A stretch of DNA of 64,000 nucleotides from Psychrobacillus sp044762855 (GCF_044762855.1 NZ_JBIWFB010000011.1:68580-132579); one strand, 5' to 3'. Counted from the stretch's first letter, positions 40,606 to 50,481 are shown. The notes: a model not told the origin generated them from the letters alone. Numbers and translations: made by a program.

Positions 40606-41754
40606 GTGATAATGGCTGAAAAAATGGCAATAACAAAAGAATTTGATCTGTTCGAGAAGATGGCGAAGCATGAACAAGTGGTTTTTTGTAACGATCCATC
40701 TACTGGATTGCGTGCGATTATTGCAATCCATAATACAACGCTTGGCCCAGCACTTGGTGGATGTCGTATGCAACCATATAGTAGTGTGGATGAAGCGCTA
40801 GAAGATGCTCTTCGTCTTTCAAAAGGAATGACTTATAAATGCGCAGCTGCTGATGTCGATTTCGGAGGCGGGAAAGCAGTAATTATTGGTGATCCTAAAA
40901 CAGATAAATCACCGGAATTATTCCGCGCATTCGGACAATTTGTAAACTCTCTAGGTGGACGTTTTTATACGGGTACCGATATGGGGACGACAATGGATGA
41001 TTTCATTCATGCGATGAAAGAAACGAATTTCATTAATGGACTTCCAGAAGAATATGGTGGTGGTGGTGATTCTTCTATACCAACTGCCGCTGGTGTTTTG
41101 TACGGCATCAAAGCAACCAATCAATTGTTGTATGGAAATGATGACTTGGGTCAACATAGTTATGCAATTCAGGGATTAGGTAAGGTAGGGTTTAAAGTTG
41201 CAAAAGGACTTTTGGAAGCTGGTGCTCGCATTTTTGTAACAGATATTAATAAAGATAGCCTTCGAGCAATCGAAGAAGTAGCTGCAAAAACAACTGGCAA
41301 AGTTCAGATTGTTGAAAATGATGATATTTATTCCCAAGAAGCAGATATATTCGTTCCATGTGCATTTGGAGGGATTATTAATGACACTACAATTCCTCAT
41401 TTTAAAGTAAAAGCAATTGTAGGTTCAGCTAACAATCAATTATTAGAAGATAGACATGGAAGTTTATTGAGAGATAAAGGGATATTGTATGCTCCGGATT
41501 ACATTGTAAATTCTGGTGGTCTTATACAAGTGGCAGATGAATTGTATGGCATAAATCATGAACGTGTACTTGCAAAAACAAAACATATTTACGATGTAGT
41601 ATTGGAAGTGTATAAAGATGCTGAGAGCAGCGGAAAAACAACAGAGGAATCAGCGAATGCAATGTGTGAAAAAAGAATAGCAAATCGGAGCAAACGGAAT
41701 AGCTTTTACTCAGCACCAGCGAAACCTAAATGGTCGTTTAGCAAACTATCCTAA
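40606..41754 (+). CDS. pdh: Phenylalanine dehydrogenase
   Basis: A 382-residue Glu/Leu/Phe/Val dehydrogenase. The N-terminal substrate domain includes GPALGGCRM and KCAAADVDFGGGK (catalytic Lys), and the Rossmann turn is QGLGKVGFKVAKGL. Two features favour phenylalanine over leucine: the Gly of FYTGTDMGTTMDDF and the Leu of GGLIQVADELYG, positions known to set specificity in the L. sphaericus enzyme (leucine dehydrogenases have TAEDVGT and GGVINVADE). It interconverts L-Phe and phenylpyruvate with NAD+. It lies between the thioesterase and the E1 alpha gene, 15 bp apart. Confidence 0.9.
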   Translation: MIMAEKMAITKEFDLFEKMAKHEQVVFCNDPSTGLRAIIAIHNTTLGPALGGCRMQPYSSVDEALEDALRLSKGMTYKCAAADVDFGGGKAVIIGDPKTDKSPELFRAFGQFVNSLGGRFYTGTDMGTTMDDFIHAMKETNFINGLPEEYGGGGDSSIPTAAGVLYGIKATNQLLYGNDDLGQHSYAIQGLGKVGFKVAKGLLEAGARIFVTDINKDSLRAIEEVAAKTTGKVQIVENDDIYSQEADIFVPCAFGGIINDTTIPHFKVKAIVGSANNQLLEDRHGSLLRDKGILYAPDYIVNSGGLIQVADELYGINHERVLAKTKHIYDVVLEVYKDAESSGKTTEESANAMCEKRIANRSKRNSFYSAPAKPKWSFSKLS

Positions 41755-41769
41755 TGGGAGGCGAGTTAA

Positions 41770-42825
41770 GTGGAAGATAACTACCCTATAAAAAAAATCA
41801 TAGACGATCAAGGATATCTTCTTGATACGGGATTTGAAAAACAAATAGATGAGCAATTGGTTCAAGACCTTTACTATCACATGTTACGAATTCGTACTTT
41901 TGATAGAAAAGCGATTAACTTGCAACGACAAGGACGTTTGGGTACTTATGCCCCTTTTGAAGGACAGGAAGCTGCTCAAGTTGGTAGCGCACTGGCTTTA
42001 AAAGCTGGAGACTGGGTTTTCCCAACTTATCGGGATCATGGTGCGACAATTACATTCGGAAAAAGTATGGCTAGAACGTTTTTGTATTGGAATGGGAGAG
42101 TAGAGGGCTGTGTAGTACCCCAAGATAGAAATATATTCCCACCCGCTGTTCCTATTGCAACTCAACTACCTCATGCGGCAGGAGCTGCTTGGGCTGAAAA
42201 GAGAAGAGGAACACAAAATGCAGCAATTGCTTATTTCGGGGACGGTGCAACTTCGGAAGGTGATTTTCATGAAGGTTTGAATTTTGCGAGTGTATTCAAA
42301 GTACCAGTTGTCTTTTTTAACCAAAATAATGGATATGCGATTTCAGTCCCGATTGAAAAACAAATGAATTCTGAGACGATAGCTCAAAAATCAGTTGCCT
42401 ATGGTATACCAGGGGTTCGAATTGATGGAAATGATTGTTTCGCAGTATATTTTGAAACAAAAAAAGCTTTTGACAATGCTCGAAGTGGCAATGGTCCAAC
42501 GTTGATAGAAGCAGTTACTTGGCGAAAAGGTGCACACACGACAGCTGATGATCCGTCAAAATACCGTCCTAAAGAACAAGGGGAGGATTTTGTTGACCCA
42601 TTAACAAGATTAGAACTGTTTATGAAAAATTACGGCTACTGGAATGATGAATGGATCCAAGCAACAAAAGATAAAACGAGTAGTGAAGTTGAAGCGGCTG
42701 TTGAAGAAATGGAAAAGTTTCCTCCGCCAAACTTAGAAGACGTTTTTAATCATGTATATGCTGAAATGCCAGCTCAACTTGTTGAACAAAAAGAATCGTA
42801 CCTTGCACATTTAGGGAGGCGGTAA
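41770..42825 (+). CDS. 2-oxoacid dehydrogenase E1 alpha subunit
   Basis: A 351-residue thiamine-diphosphate subunit. The TPP motif is GDGATSEGDFHEGLNFASVF...NQNN near residues 157-188, and the active-site loop is AHTTADDPSKY near residue 258. With the next gene it forms an E1 heterotetramer that decarboxylates a 2-oxoacid. It starts at GTG after GGGAGG. Placement 15 bp after phenylalanine dehydrogenase argues for phenylpyruvate, or a broad aryl/branched range, as substrate. Confidence 0.92.
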   Translation: MEDNYPIKKIIDDQGYLLDTGFEKQIDEQLVQDLYYHMLRIRTFDRKAINLQRQGRLGTYAPFEGQEAAQVGSALALKAGDWVFPTYRDHGATITFGKSMARTFLYWNGRVEGCVVPQDRNIFPPAVPIATQLPHAAGAAWAEKRRGTQNAAIAYFGDGATSEGDFHEGLNFASVFKVPVVFFNQNNGYAISVPIEKQMNSETIAQKSVAYGIPGVRIDGNDCFAVYFETKKAFDNARSGNGPTLIEAVTWRKGAHTTADDPSKYRPKEQGEDFVDPLTRLELFMKNYGYWNDEWIQATKDKTSSEVEAAVEEMEKFPPPNLEDVFNHVYAEMPAQLVEQKESYLAHLGRR

Positions 42826-42828
42826 TGA

Positions 42829-43845
42829 ATGGCACAAATAAAAGAGTCAATTACAAAAAATGAAACGACAAAGCAGTTGACCTTAATTCAAGCTATTAAT
42901 GATGGTATGCGACTCCTTTTAGAAGAGGATGATCGAACCATTATTCTTGGTGAAGATATCGGTAAGAACGGTGGGGTATTCCGAGCGACTGAAGGACTGC
43001 AAGAAACATTTGGTGATGATAGAGTAGTAGACACTCCACTGTCAGAAGCAGGGATTATCGGAACGTCGATTGGGCTTGCGGTTAACGGTTTTAGACCAAT
43101 TGCAGAAATTCAATTTCTCGGTTTTATTTATCCTGCTTACGAGCAAATCATGACACATGTCTCACGAATTCGAATGCGTTCGATGTCCCGTTTTACAGTG
43201 CCAATGGTTATTAGAGCACCATACGGGGCTGGAATACGCGCACCGGAGATACATTCTGATAGTACTGAAACCTTATTCACACATATGCCTGGCATTAAAG
43301 TCGTTTGCCCTTCAAATCCTTACGATGCAAAAGGATTGTTAATTGCTGCCATGGAAGATCCTGATCCGGTATTGGTTTTGGAGCCTATGAAAAACTATCG
43401 TTCGAAGAGAGATGAAGTACCTGTTGGGAAATATACGGTGGAAATTGGTAAAGGAAAAATTGTACGTGAAGGTACCGATGTAACACTTATTGCTTGGGGT
43501 GCGATGATATCGAAAGCAGAGAAAGCAGCTGAATTGGCTGCCCAAAAGGGAATTAGTTGTGAAATTATTGATCTACGAACATTGTATCCAATTGATCGTG
43601 ACATAATAGCTAACTCTGTAAAAAAGACAACAAGAGCAGTTATTATTCATGAAGCTCACAATACTGGAGGATTAGGTAATGATATCGTGTCGATTATTAA
43701 CGATACAGCCTTCCTTTATTTACGAGCTCCAGTTGAACGAATTACGGGATTTGACGTACCGGTTCCATTCTTTGCATTAGAAGAACATTATCTACCAACA
43801 CCGGCAAGAGTCGTTGAGGGAATTGAAAAAGTGGTTCATTTTTAA
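42829..43845 (+). CDS. 2-oxoacid dehydrogenase E1 beta subunit
   Basis: A 338-residue transketolase-type beta subunit with the usual pyrimidine and C-terminal domains (LGEDIGKNGGVFRAT, DTPLSEAGIIGTSIGLA, HEAHNTGGLGNDI). It starts 4 bp after the E1 alpha stop with GGAGGCGG upstream. Confidence 0.92.
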   Translation: MAQIKESITKNETTKQLTLIQAINDGMRLLLEEDDRTIILGEDIGKNGGVFRATEGLQETFGDDRVVDTPLSEAGIIGTSIGLAVNGFRPIAEIQFLGFIYPAYEQIMTHVSRIRMRSMSRFTVPMVIRAPYGAGIRAPEIHSDSTETLFTHMPGIKVVCPSNPYDAKGLLIAAMEDPDPVLVLEPMKNYRSKRDEVPVGKYTVEIGKGKIVREGTDVTLIAWGAMISKAEKAAELAAQKGISCEIIDLRTLYPIDRDIIANSVKKTTRAVIIHEAHNTGGLGNDIVSIINDTAFLYLRAPVERITGFDVPVPFFALEEHYLPTPARVVEGIEKVVHF

Positions 43846-43857
43846 GGAGGATATGGA

Positions 43858-45078
43858 ATGCTCGAAGTAAAGCTGCATGATGTCGGGGAAGGAATGACCG
43901 AAGGAGAAGTACTTCATTACTTAGTGAAGGTCGGAGATTCGGTTATAACTGATCAACCACTTGTAGAAGTACAAACAGACAAAATGGTTGCTGAACTTAC
44001 TTCTCCTTGCTCAGGGATCGTTAAAGAAATTCGTATTGATGAAGGTGAAGTTGTACAGGTCGGAACGAGTTTACTCTACATTGAATTCGATGAATCTGAA
44101 CGGACGGAACAAAAATTACATGTAGAAGTGAATCCAGTTTCAGAAATGAAAGGGAAGTCTACGAATAACAATGAAGAAAAAGCTCTTCCGATGACTTATA
44201 AACGGGTGCTTGCTACTCCATACACACGCAAAATTGCACGCGACAATAACATTAATATTGAAGACGTCCGTGCTACAGATCCATCTGGAAGAGTAACAGA
44301 GGAGGATGTTTTTCGATTCTTGGAAGGAATACAATCAACTGAGGAATCAGTAAAGAATGAAAAGCAAACCGTATTTTCTCAAGAAATACCCGATGAAATT
44401 CCTTTTAAAGGGATTCGGAAAAAGATTGCAGAAAAGATGACGAAATCACTCTTTACAATTCCCCATGTCACTCATTTTGACGAAGTCAATATGACAAACT
44501 TACTTGAATTGAAAGAGAAAATGAAAGCATCTGGAGAATCAATCAGTATCCCGGCGTTTCTTATTAAAGCACTTGTTATTTCATTAAAGGAATTCCCTAT
44601 ATTCAATGCGGAACTCGATGAAGAAAATAGCAGGATACTATTAAAGAAAAACTATCATATCGGTATCGCGACAAACACAGAAAGTGGTTTAATGGTCCCG
44701 GTTATTCATCAAGCCGATAAGAAATCAATTAAACAGATTAACAAAGAGGTCAAATGGTTAACAGAAAGAGCAATTGCAGGTAAACTACAACCATTTGAAA
44801 TGCAAAATAGTACCTTTACGGTGAGTAATGTTGGACCTTTAGGAAGTACAGGAGCGACGCCAATTATCAACTATCCTGAAACCGCTCTGATTGCTTTTCA
44901 CAAAACGAAAAAACAACCAATTGTCAATTCTCATGATGAAATCGTAATAGGCCATATTATGACATTTTCTATGGCGTTTGACCACCGTGTAGCGGATGGC
45001 GCTACGGCAGTTGAATTTACGAACCGCTTTGCAGGTTTGATTGAACAGCCACATAAACTGATGTTGGAGTTGATATAA
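43858..45078 (+). CDS. 2-oxoacid dehydrogenase E2 (lipoyl acyltransferase)
   Basis: A 406-residue E2 with one lipoyl domain (residues 1-76, lipoyl Lys42 in VQTDKMV), an E3/E1-binding domain (near residues 120-155, ATPYTRKIARDNNINIEDV) and a catalytic domain ending in FDHRVADGAT, which has the His and Asp of acyl transfer. The product would be an acyl-CoA such as phenylacetyl-CoA. AAGGAGG precedes the ATG. Confidence 0.92.
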   Translation: MLEVKLHDVGEGMTEGEVLHYLVKVGDSVITDQPLVEVQTDKMVAELTSPCSGIVKEIRIDEGEVVQVGTSLLYIEFDESERTEQKLHVEVNPVSEMKGKSTNNNEEKALPMTYKRVLATPYTRKIARDNNINIEDVRATDPSGRVTEEDVFRFLEGIQSTEESVKNEKQTVFSQEIPDEIPFKGIRKKIAEKMTKSLFTIPHVTHFDEVNMTNLLELKEKMKASGESISIPAFLIKALVISLKEFPIFNAELDEENSRILLKKNYHIGIATNTESGLMVPVIHQADKKSIKQINKEVKWLTERAIAGKLQPFEMQNSTFTVSNVGPLGSTGATPIINYPETALIAFHKTKKQPIVNSHDEIVIGHIMTFSMAFDHRVADGATAVEFTNRFAGLIEQPHKLMLELI

Positions 45079-45079
45079 A

Positions 45080-46522
45080 ATGGTTGTTGGGGAAATCAGT
45101 CAAGAGCGGAATCTTATAATTATTGGGGGAGGGCCAGGTGGCTACAGTGCCGCCATACGGGCTGCACAGCTTGGTCTTACGGTTACGTTAATTGAACAGG
45201 CTGATATGGGGGGTGTCTGTTTGAATAATGGTTGTATCCCCTCCAAAGTTTTTACACATGCAGCATCAAAATTATCAGAAACCGCTCATCTTAACAGTCT
45301 TGGAATCGGAAGTTCGGATATGATCTTCGATTTTCAAAAGCTAAGCTCTTATAAAACGAATATTATTAATCAGCTTAGGTCAGGTGTAGAAAGTTTATGT
45401 AAGGAAAATAAAATTGAAATAATACGTGGAAAAGCTACATTACTATCTGTTGATAAAATCGGAGTAGAAAATGGACATCAATTCGATATTTATACATTTG
45501 AGCAACTCATTATCGCAACTGGTAGTAACACTATCAAGCAAGAGGTAAAGAGAGTAAAAGATTCAAGAGTATTATTGACGCATGAAATATATAAGATGGA
45601 TAAAATTCCAGAACACCTCATTGTACGAGGGCAAGATTACATTGCACTTGAAATTGCTTCTAGCTTTGCGGCATTTGGTGCTCATGTCAGCGTTGTAATT
45701 GACGCCAAACTAGGTCTTCCTTTCGATGACTCTATAAATAAAGAATTAACTCGTTTGTTTAAAAAGCGGAAAATAAAAATGTTAAAAGAAGTGGATTTCA
45801 TTGCAAAACATGAGACGGAAGAGAATATTACAATAACCTTTTTATCAGATAGAAATGTAGTAGAGACAATCAGTGGATCTCATCTATATGTTTCTGAAAC
45901 AAGGAAGCCTAATTTGGAGGAGATTGGAATAATCCGCTTGGGAATCGAATTGACTGCAGAAGGATTTATTAAGATTGACAATGATATGCGATCATCCATC
46001 CCTTCTATATATGCAATTGGTGACATAACCGGTGGCCCAATGCTTGCTGGAAAAGCTATTAAACAAGGAAAAGCTGCAGCTGCATCCATTGCTGGAATAC
46101 AAACAGAAGTTGATCTGACATTTATGCCAGTTGTTGCGCATACCATTCCACCAGTCGTTTCAGTGGGGCTAACGGAACGAAGTGCACGTGATTTAGGGAT
46201 AGATATTCGTGTTAGCCAATTTGCTCTTGGTGGTAATGGTTATGCAACAATTGCTGGGAAAAAAGATGGATTTATTAAAGTTATTTCGGATTCAACAACT
46301 GAAATAATACAAGGCATTCATATGATAGGAGAAGGGGCGGTTGAAATGTCTGGCTCCTTTGTCCAGTTGCTTGAAATGGCAGCGAAAGAAGAAGATATCA
46401 TTTTTCCACACTATGCGCATCCAGGATACAATGAAGGACTACTTGAAGTAGTAGAGGGGTTAGTAGGACAAGCAATTCATACTTCACCAATGAAAAAGAA
46501 AGACTTGACGAAGATCTCATAA
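45080..46522 (+). CDS. Dihydrolipoamide dehydrogenase (E3) with an altered NAD-binding turn
   Basis: A 480-residue flavoprotein disulfide reductase. FAD site IIIGGGPGGYSAAIRAA, redox disulfide GGVCLNNGCIPSK near residue 43, FAD/GD motif YAIGDITGG, and the C-terminal base pair HPGYNE are present. The second dinucleotide turn, normally IGGGYIG, reads IVRGQDYIALE, so two glycines of the NAD site are missing. It could have lowered NAD affinity or another cofactor preference. It follows E2 by one base without a strong ribosome site, implying translational coupling. Confidence 0.88.
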   Translation: MVVGEISQERNLIIIGGGPGGYSAAIRAAQLGLTVTLIEQADMGGVCLNNGCIPSKVFTHAASKLSETAHLNSLGIGSSDMIFDFQKLSSYKTNIINQLRSGVESLCKENKIEIIRGKATLLSVDKIGVENGHQFDIYTFEQLIIATGSNTIKQEVKRVKDSRVLLTHEIYKMDKIPEHLIVRGQDYIALEIASSFAAFGAHVSVVIDAKLGLPFDDSINKELTRLFKKRKIKMLKEVDFIAKHETEENITITFLSDRNVVETISGSHLYVSETRKPNLEEIGIIRLGIELTAEGFIKIDNDMRSSIPSIYAIGDITGGPMLAGKAIKQGKAAAASIAGIQTEVDLTFMPVVAHTIPPVVSVGLTERSARDLGIDIRVSQFALGGNGYATIAGKKDGFIKVISDSTTEIIQGIHMIGEGAVEMSGSFVQLLEMAAKEEDIIFPHYAHPGYNEGLLEVVEGLVGQAIHTSPMKKKDLTKIS

Positions 46523-46664
46523 AAGTTAACAACCGTTTTACGTAAACGAAAGACTGAATATTGTAATTTTTCATATGATATTGAGTTAGTTATAAAATAC
46601 TCACGTTTTTAGATTAGATTCAAATAAATACTAAATAAAATGGAGTAAAAGAGGGGGAAATGTA

Positions 46665-47639
46665 ATGAAGAACGGTTGGAAAAAAATGTTGGCTGTTATT
46701 TTCAGTTCCACACTTATACTTGCGGCATGTAGTGGGGGAGGGGAAAAAGAGGCATCTTCGAAGAAATATAAAATAGGCGTTACTCAGATTGTTGAACACC
46801 CTTCCCTAAATGCGGCTTTCGATGGCTTTAAAAAGGCTTTAGAAGATGCAGGAATCAATGCGGAATATGAGGTTCAAAACGCTCAAGGTGATAATAGTTC
46901 TAATACGACAATCGCAACTAATCTTGTCAGTGCAAATGTAGATCTAATTTTTGCAAATTCAACACCGAGTGCTCAAGCAGTAGCTAGTGCTACATCAGAA
47001 ATCCCTATCGTTTTCACTTCAGTAACAGATGCTGTTGGAGCTGAGCTTGTAGACTCAATGGAAAAACCAGGAGGGAATGTAACTGGCACGATTGATGCTC
47101 ATCCTGATGCAATTACTAATACTATGAAGTTTCTTAAGGATGAATTGGGAGCAAAAAATGTTGGAATGGTGTTTAACTCTGGAGAGCAAAATTCACGCGC
47201 TCAAGTTGATACAGTAAAAGAAATGTTAAAAGATATGAATATGTCTGTAGTGGAAGCTTCAGTTGCAACATCTGCAGACGTGAAACAAGCAACAGAATCA
47301 CTAATCGGTAAAGTTGACTCGATGTATATCATTACAGATAACACAGTAGTTTCCGCACTTGAATCTGTAATTTCAGTAGCAAATGAAAATAAAATTCCAA
47401 TGATGGTAGGGGAATTTGACTCTGTTAAACGTGGAGGCTTAGCAGCATACGGCTTTGAATATTTTGATATTGGATATGAAGCAGGACAAATGGCTGTCAA
47501 AATCTTAAAAGGGGAAAGTAAACCAGCTGAATTGCCTGTTCAAATTCCGCAAAAGCTTAAATTGATAATGAATAAAGACACAGCTTCTACCTTAGGACTT
47601 GACGTAAAAGACGAATGGAAAGCCGAGTTTAGTGAATAA
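46665..47639 (+). CDS. ABC transporter substrate-binding lipoprotein (TrpX-like)
   Basis: A 324-residue lipoprotein with signal peptide and lipobox LAAC (Cys near residue 22), then a type I periplasmic-binding fold (IGVTQIVEHPSLNAAFDGFKKAL, QNAQGDNSSNTTIATNL). It belongs to the family that includes tryptophan-binding TrpX. Its permease and ATPase follow directly. Location between the phenylalanine and hydroxyphenylacetate genes suggests uptake of an aromatic amino acid or arylacetate; this is inference. Confidence 0.87.
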   Translation: MKNGWKKMLAVIFSSTLILAACSGGGEKEASSKKYKIGVTQIVEHPSLNAAFDGFKKALEDAGINAEYEVQNAQGDNSSNTTIATNLVSANVDLIFANSTPSAQAVASATSEIPIVFTSVTDAVGAELVDSMEKPGGNVTGTIDAHPDAITNTMKFLKDELGAKNVGMVFNSGEQNSRAQVDTVKEMLKDMNMSVVEASVATSADVKQATESLIGKVDSMYIITDNTVVSALESVISVANENKIPMMVGEFDSVKRGGLAAYGFEYFDIGYEAGQMAVKILKGESKPAELPVQIPQKLKLIMNKDTASTLGLDVKDEWKAEFSE

Positions 47640-47656
47640 ATAGGAGTTGATTCTAT

Positions 47657-48706
47657 ATGTTTTTAGCAATGTTTGGCTCAGTAGAGCAAGGAATCATCTA
47701 TGCAATAATGGCACTTGGCGTGTATTTATCATTCCGAGTATTAGATTTTCCAGATTTAACAGTTGATGGGAGTTTTGTAACAGGAGCCGGAGTTGCTGCT
47801 ACGATGATTGTCCTAGGATATCATCCGGCAGCTGCTACGGCAGTTGCTATAGTTATCGGATTTTTTGCTGGATGTGTAACCGGCTTCCTACATACAAAAG
47901 GAAAAATAAATGCACTACTATCTGGAATATTGATGATGATAGCTTTGTATTCTATTAATCTACGCATAATGGGGCTGACTTCTACAAATTCCATTGGTCG
48001 CCCGAATATACCGTTATTAAATGCCGAAACAATATTTATTCAGTTCCAAAATTTTTGGAGTTCGTTAGGTATTGATAGTACCATCAATCAATTTTTCAGC
48101 ATGATGGGAGTTCAATACTTGCCAGCTACCTGGGGTACATTGTTTATCATGATTATTATCGTTTTACTCATAAAGTTTATTGTAGATTGGTTTTTAAAAA
48201 CCGAAGTGGGTCTTGCAATTAGAGCTACTGGTGATAACAAGAAAATGATTCGAAGTTTATCTGCTAATACAGACACACTTGTAATTGTTGGCCTTGGATT
48301 TTCAAATGCACTAGTTGCTTTTTCAGGCGCTCTTATTGCTCAATATGCAAAGTTTGCTGACATCGGAATGGGAATTGGAATGATTATTATCGGACTTGCT
48401 TCAGTCATTATTGGTGAGGCGGTATTTGGTACGAAAACAATATTGCGAACAACCTTTGCAGTAATTGCGGGAGCTATTATTTATAGAATTGTACTAGGTC
48501 TCGCACTTAGAGTGGATTTACTTGATACAGGAGATATGAAATTAATTACTGCTGTTATTGTAATTTGCGCGTTGATTTTACCGCAATACTTTGAAAAGAG
48601 GCGGGAAAAAAATAGAAAAGCTAAACGTCATGCGGAACGGCAAATGGAACATGAACACTTGCTCTTAAAGGAGGGGAATGCCATTGCTAAAGCTCAGTCA
48701 GATTAA
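47657..48706 (+). CDS. ABC transporter permease
   Basis: A 349-residue permease with about nine membrane helices, of the TrpY-like branch (FRVLDFPDLTVDGSFVTGAGVAATM near residue 31, then LAIRATGDNKKMIRSLSAN, the coupling-helix region). Its end overlaps the ATPase start by 29 bp. AGGAGTTG precedes the ATG. Confidence 0.9.
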   Translation: MFLAMFGSVEQGIIYAIMALGVYLSFRVLDFPDLTVDGSFVTGAGVAATMIVLGYHPAAATAVAIVIGFFAGCVTGFLHTKGKINALLSGILMMIALYSINLRIMGLTSTNSIGRPNIPLLNAETIFIQFQNFWSSLGIDSTINQFFSMMGVQYLPATWGTLFIMIIIVLLIKFIVDWFLKTEVGLAIRATGDNKKMIRSLSANTDTLVIVGLGFSNALVAFSGALIAQYAKFADIGMGIGMIIIGLASVIIGEAVFGTKTILRTTFAVIAGAIIYRIVLGLALRVDLLDTGDMKLITAVIVICALILPQYFEKRREKNRKAKRHAERQMEHEHLLLKEGNAIAKAQSD

Positions 48707-49481
48707 TAAGTTATTTAATGAGGCAACACCAGATGAAAAAATTGCGTTAGATCAAATTAATCTAACGTTAAACCCTGGAGATTTCATGACTGTGATTGGT
48801 AGCAATGGTGCCGGAAAATCGACGATGCTGAATATGATTTCAGGTGCTCTTACTCCTGATTTTGGTGAAATTGAAATAGCAAATAATAATGTTACAAAAA
48901 TGCCGGAATATAAACGTTCACAAATGATAGGAAGGGTATTTCAAGACCCAATGGCTGGAACTGCCCCTACGATGACCATCGAGGAAAACTTGGCAATGGC
49001 TTATTCGCGAAACAAAAAGCGTAGATTAAAAAATGGAGTTGACAAGAAGCGACGAGAGTTGTTCCGGACATCACTTGAAACACTTCATTTAAACCTGGAA
49101 AATCGGTTGAATGCAAAAGTAGGAATGCTTTCTGGAGGGGAGAGGCAAGCGCTTTCTTTATTGATGGCTACATTTACGCAACCATCTATTTTACTTCTGG
49201 ACGAACATACTGCAGCACTAGACCCATCCCGAGCGGAACTAATTACGAATTTAACAAAGCAGCTTGTTGAAAAGGATAAACTTACTACGCTAATGATCAC
49301 ACATAATATGCAACAAGCGTTAGACCTTGGGAACAGGCTTATTATGATGGATAAAGGACAAATCATTCTAGAAATTGAAGCAGAGGAAAAGAAAAAGCTA
49401 ACCATTGCTAAACTAATGGACGAATTCCAACGTATTCGTGGCGAGAAATTAACTAGTGATAAAGCATTGTTATCTGTTTAA
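48678..49481 (+). CDS. ABC transporter ATP-binding protein
   Basis: A 267-residue ATPase. Walker A is GSNGAGKST near residue 38, the signature is LSGGERQALSLLMA near residue 154, Walker B is ILLLDEHTAALD near residue 174, and the H-loop is MITHNM. It overlaps the permease gene by 29 bp and has GAGGGGA upstream. It completes the importer. Confidence 0.93.
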   Translation: MPLLKLSQINKLFNEATPDEKIALDQINLTLNPGDFMTVIGSNGAGKSTMLNMISGALTPDFGEIEIANNNVTKMPEYKRSQMIGRVFQDPMAGTAPTMTIEENLAMAYSRNKKRRLKNGVDKKRRELFRTSLETLHLNLENRLNAKVGMLSGGERQALSLLMATFTQPSILLLDEHTAALDPSRAELITNLTKQLVEKDKLTTLMITHNMQQALDLGNRLIMMDKGQIILEIEAEEKKKLTIAKLMDEFQRIRGEKLTSDKALLSV

Positions 49482-49510
49482 TAATCTGTTTCTGTGTTCC
49501 GAAGCTTAAG

Positions 49511-49570
49511 GCGCTTTTCAACTACTTTGCGGTTTCAGGACTTCATCTTACAAGAAAAGCGCATTTTTTA
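49511..49570 (+). terminator. Probable terminator after the ABC operon
   Basis: GCGCTTTTC and GAAAAGCGC pair across a 34-nt loop and are followed by ATTTTTTAA. Confidence 0.6.
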
Positions 49571-49689
49571 ATTTCTATCTGTCAAGACTCCAATGCGAAG
49601 CTTTAGTAGACTTAGAAACTTACGTTTTTCATATAGTATTTCTTAGGAAATAAATTGTTGTTAGCAAGATGGAAAAAGGAGTGAATCGT

Positions 49690-50481
49690 TTGAGCCGAGC
49701 AAGTTTTAAAGTGTTGGGGGAACCCGGATTAATAAAAGCGGAAGTGAATACACATAAGAATACTGTTGTAATAGAGGACTACGAGGTAATTTCGAATGAA
49801 ATCAAGTTTGACAACCCGATAACAGGAACTGTTTATGGGACATTGCTGAATTTTAAAGGTGAACTTGAAAGATTAGGAGATGATGTAAATAACGAACCAT
49901 ATTTTTCGCCTCCAATCGCTCCTGTCCTTTATATAAAACCTGTGAATACGTTCAATTGTTATGGTGGTTCAATACCAATGCCAGTAGGGATATCGAAATT
50001 AGAAATGGGAGCGGCTCTCGGGATAGTAATAGGTAAGAAAGCAATAGCTGTGGATGAATCAGTAGCATTATCTTATGTGGCAGGGTACACGATCGTGAAC
50101 GATGTTCGAATACCGCATGATAGCTTATATCGGCCAGCTATTCATTTTCAAGCACGGGATGGTTTCTGTCCAATTGGACCATGGATAATCAATCGTCATG
50201 GAGTAGATAACCCAGATAACATATCAATCCGCGTATTCATTAATGATAAACTCCAGCAAGAAAATTCAACTTCAAATTTAGTTCGTTCCGTTTCACGGTT
50301 ACTTGCGGATGTGACCGAGTTTATGACATTACATCCAGGAGATTTGTTACTCGTAGGTGTCCCTGAAGACCCACCGCAAGCAAAGGTAGGAGATAAAATT
50401 CGAATTGTAATTGACGGTATTGGTAGCTTAGAAAACGTAATTGTTGATGAAAGGGAGTCAAAATGGAGGAAACCGATATGA
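49690..50481 (+). CDS. hpaG: Fumarylacetoacetate-hydrolase-family protein (HpaG N-terminal-half type)
   Basis: About 263 residues of the FAH fold. It aligns with one half of the two-domain HpcE/HpaG enzyme, which decarboxylates OPET and isomerises HHDD in the homoprotocatechuate pathway. Motifs GAALGIVIGKKA and GYTIVNDVRIPHDSL are visible, although metal-ligand acids are less complete than in the next gene. The TTG at 49690 has AAAGGAG 8 bases upstream and is preferred to ATG 49669, which overlaps that site. It overlaps the second FAH gene by 4 bp. A hydratase (HpaH) role cannot be excluded. Confidence 0.78.
   Translation: MSRASFKVLGEPGLIKAEVNTHKNTVVIEDYEVISNEIKFDNPITGTVYGTLLNFKGELERLGDDVNNEPYFSPPIAPVLYIKPVNTFNCYGGSIPMPVGISKLEMGAALGIVIGKKAIAVDESVALSYVAGYTIVNDVRIPHDSLYRPAIHFQARDGFCPIGPWIINRHGVDNPDNISIRVFINDKLQQENSTSNLVRSVSRLLADVTEFMTLHPGDLLLVGVPEDPPQAKVGDKIRIVIDGIGSLENVIVDERESKWRKPI

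Noticed and set aside
40606..41754. Leucine dehydrogenase as the product
   Set aside because: The specificity positions and C-terminal end match phenylalanine dehydrogenase better, although leucine activity cannot be ruled out.
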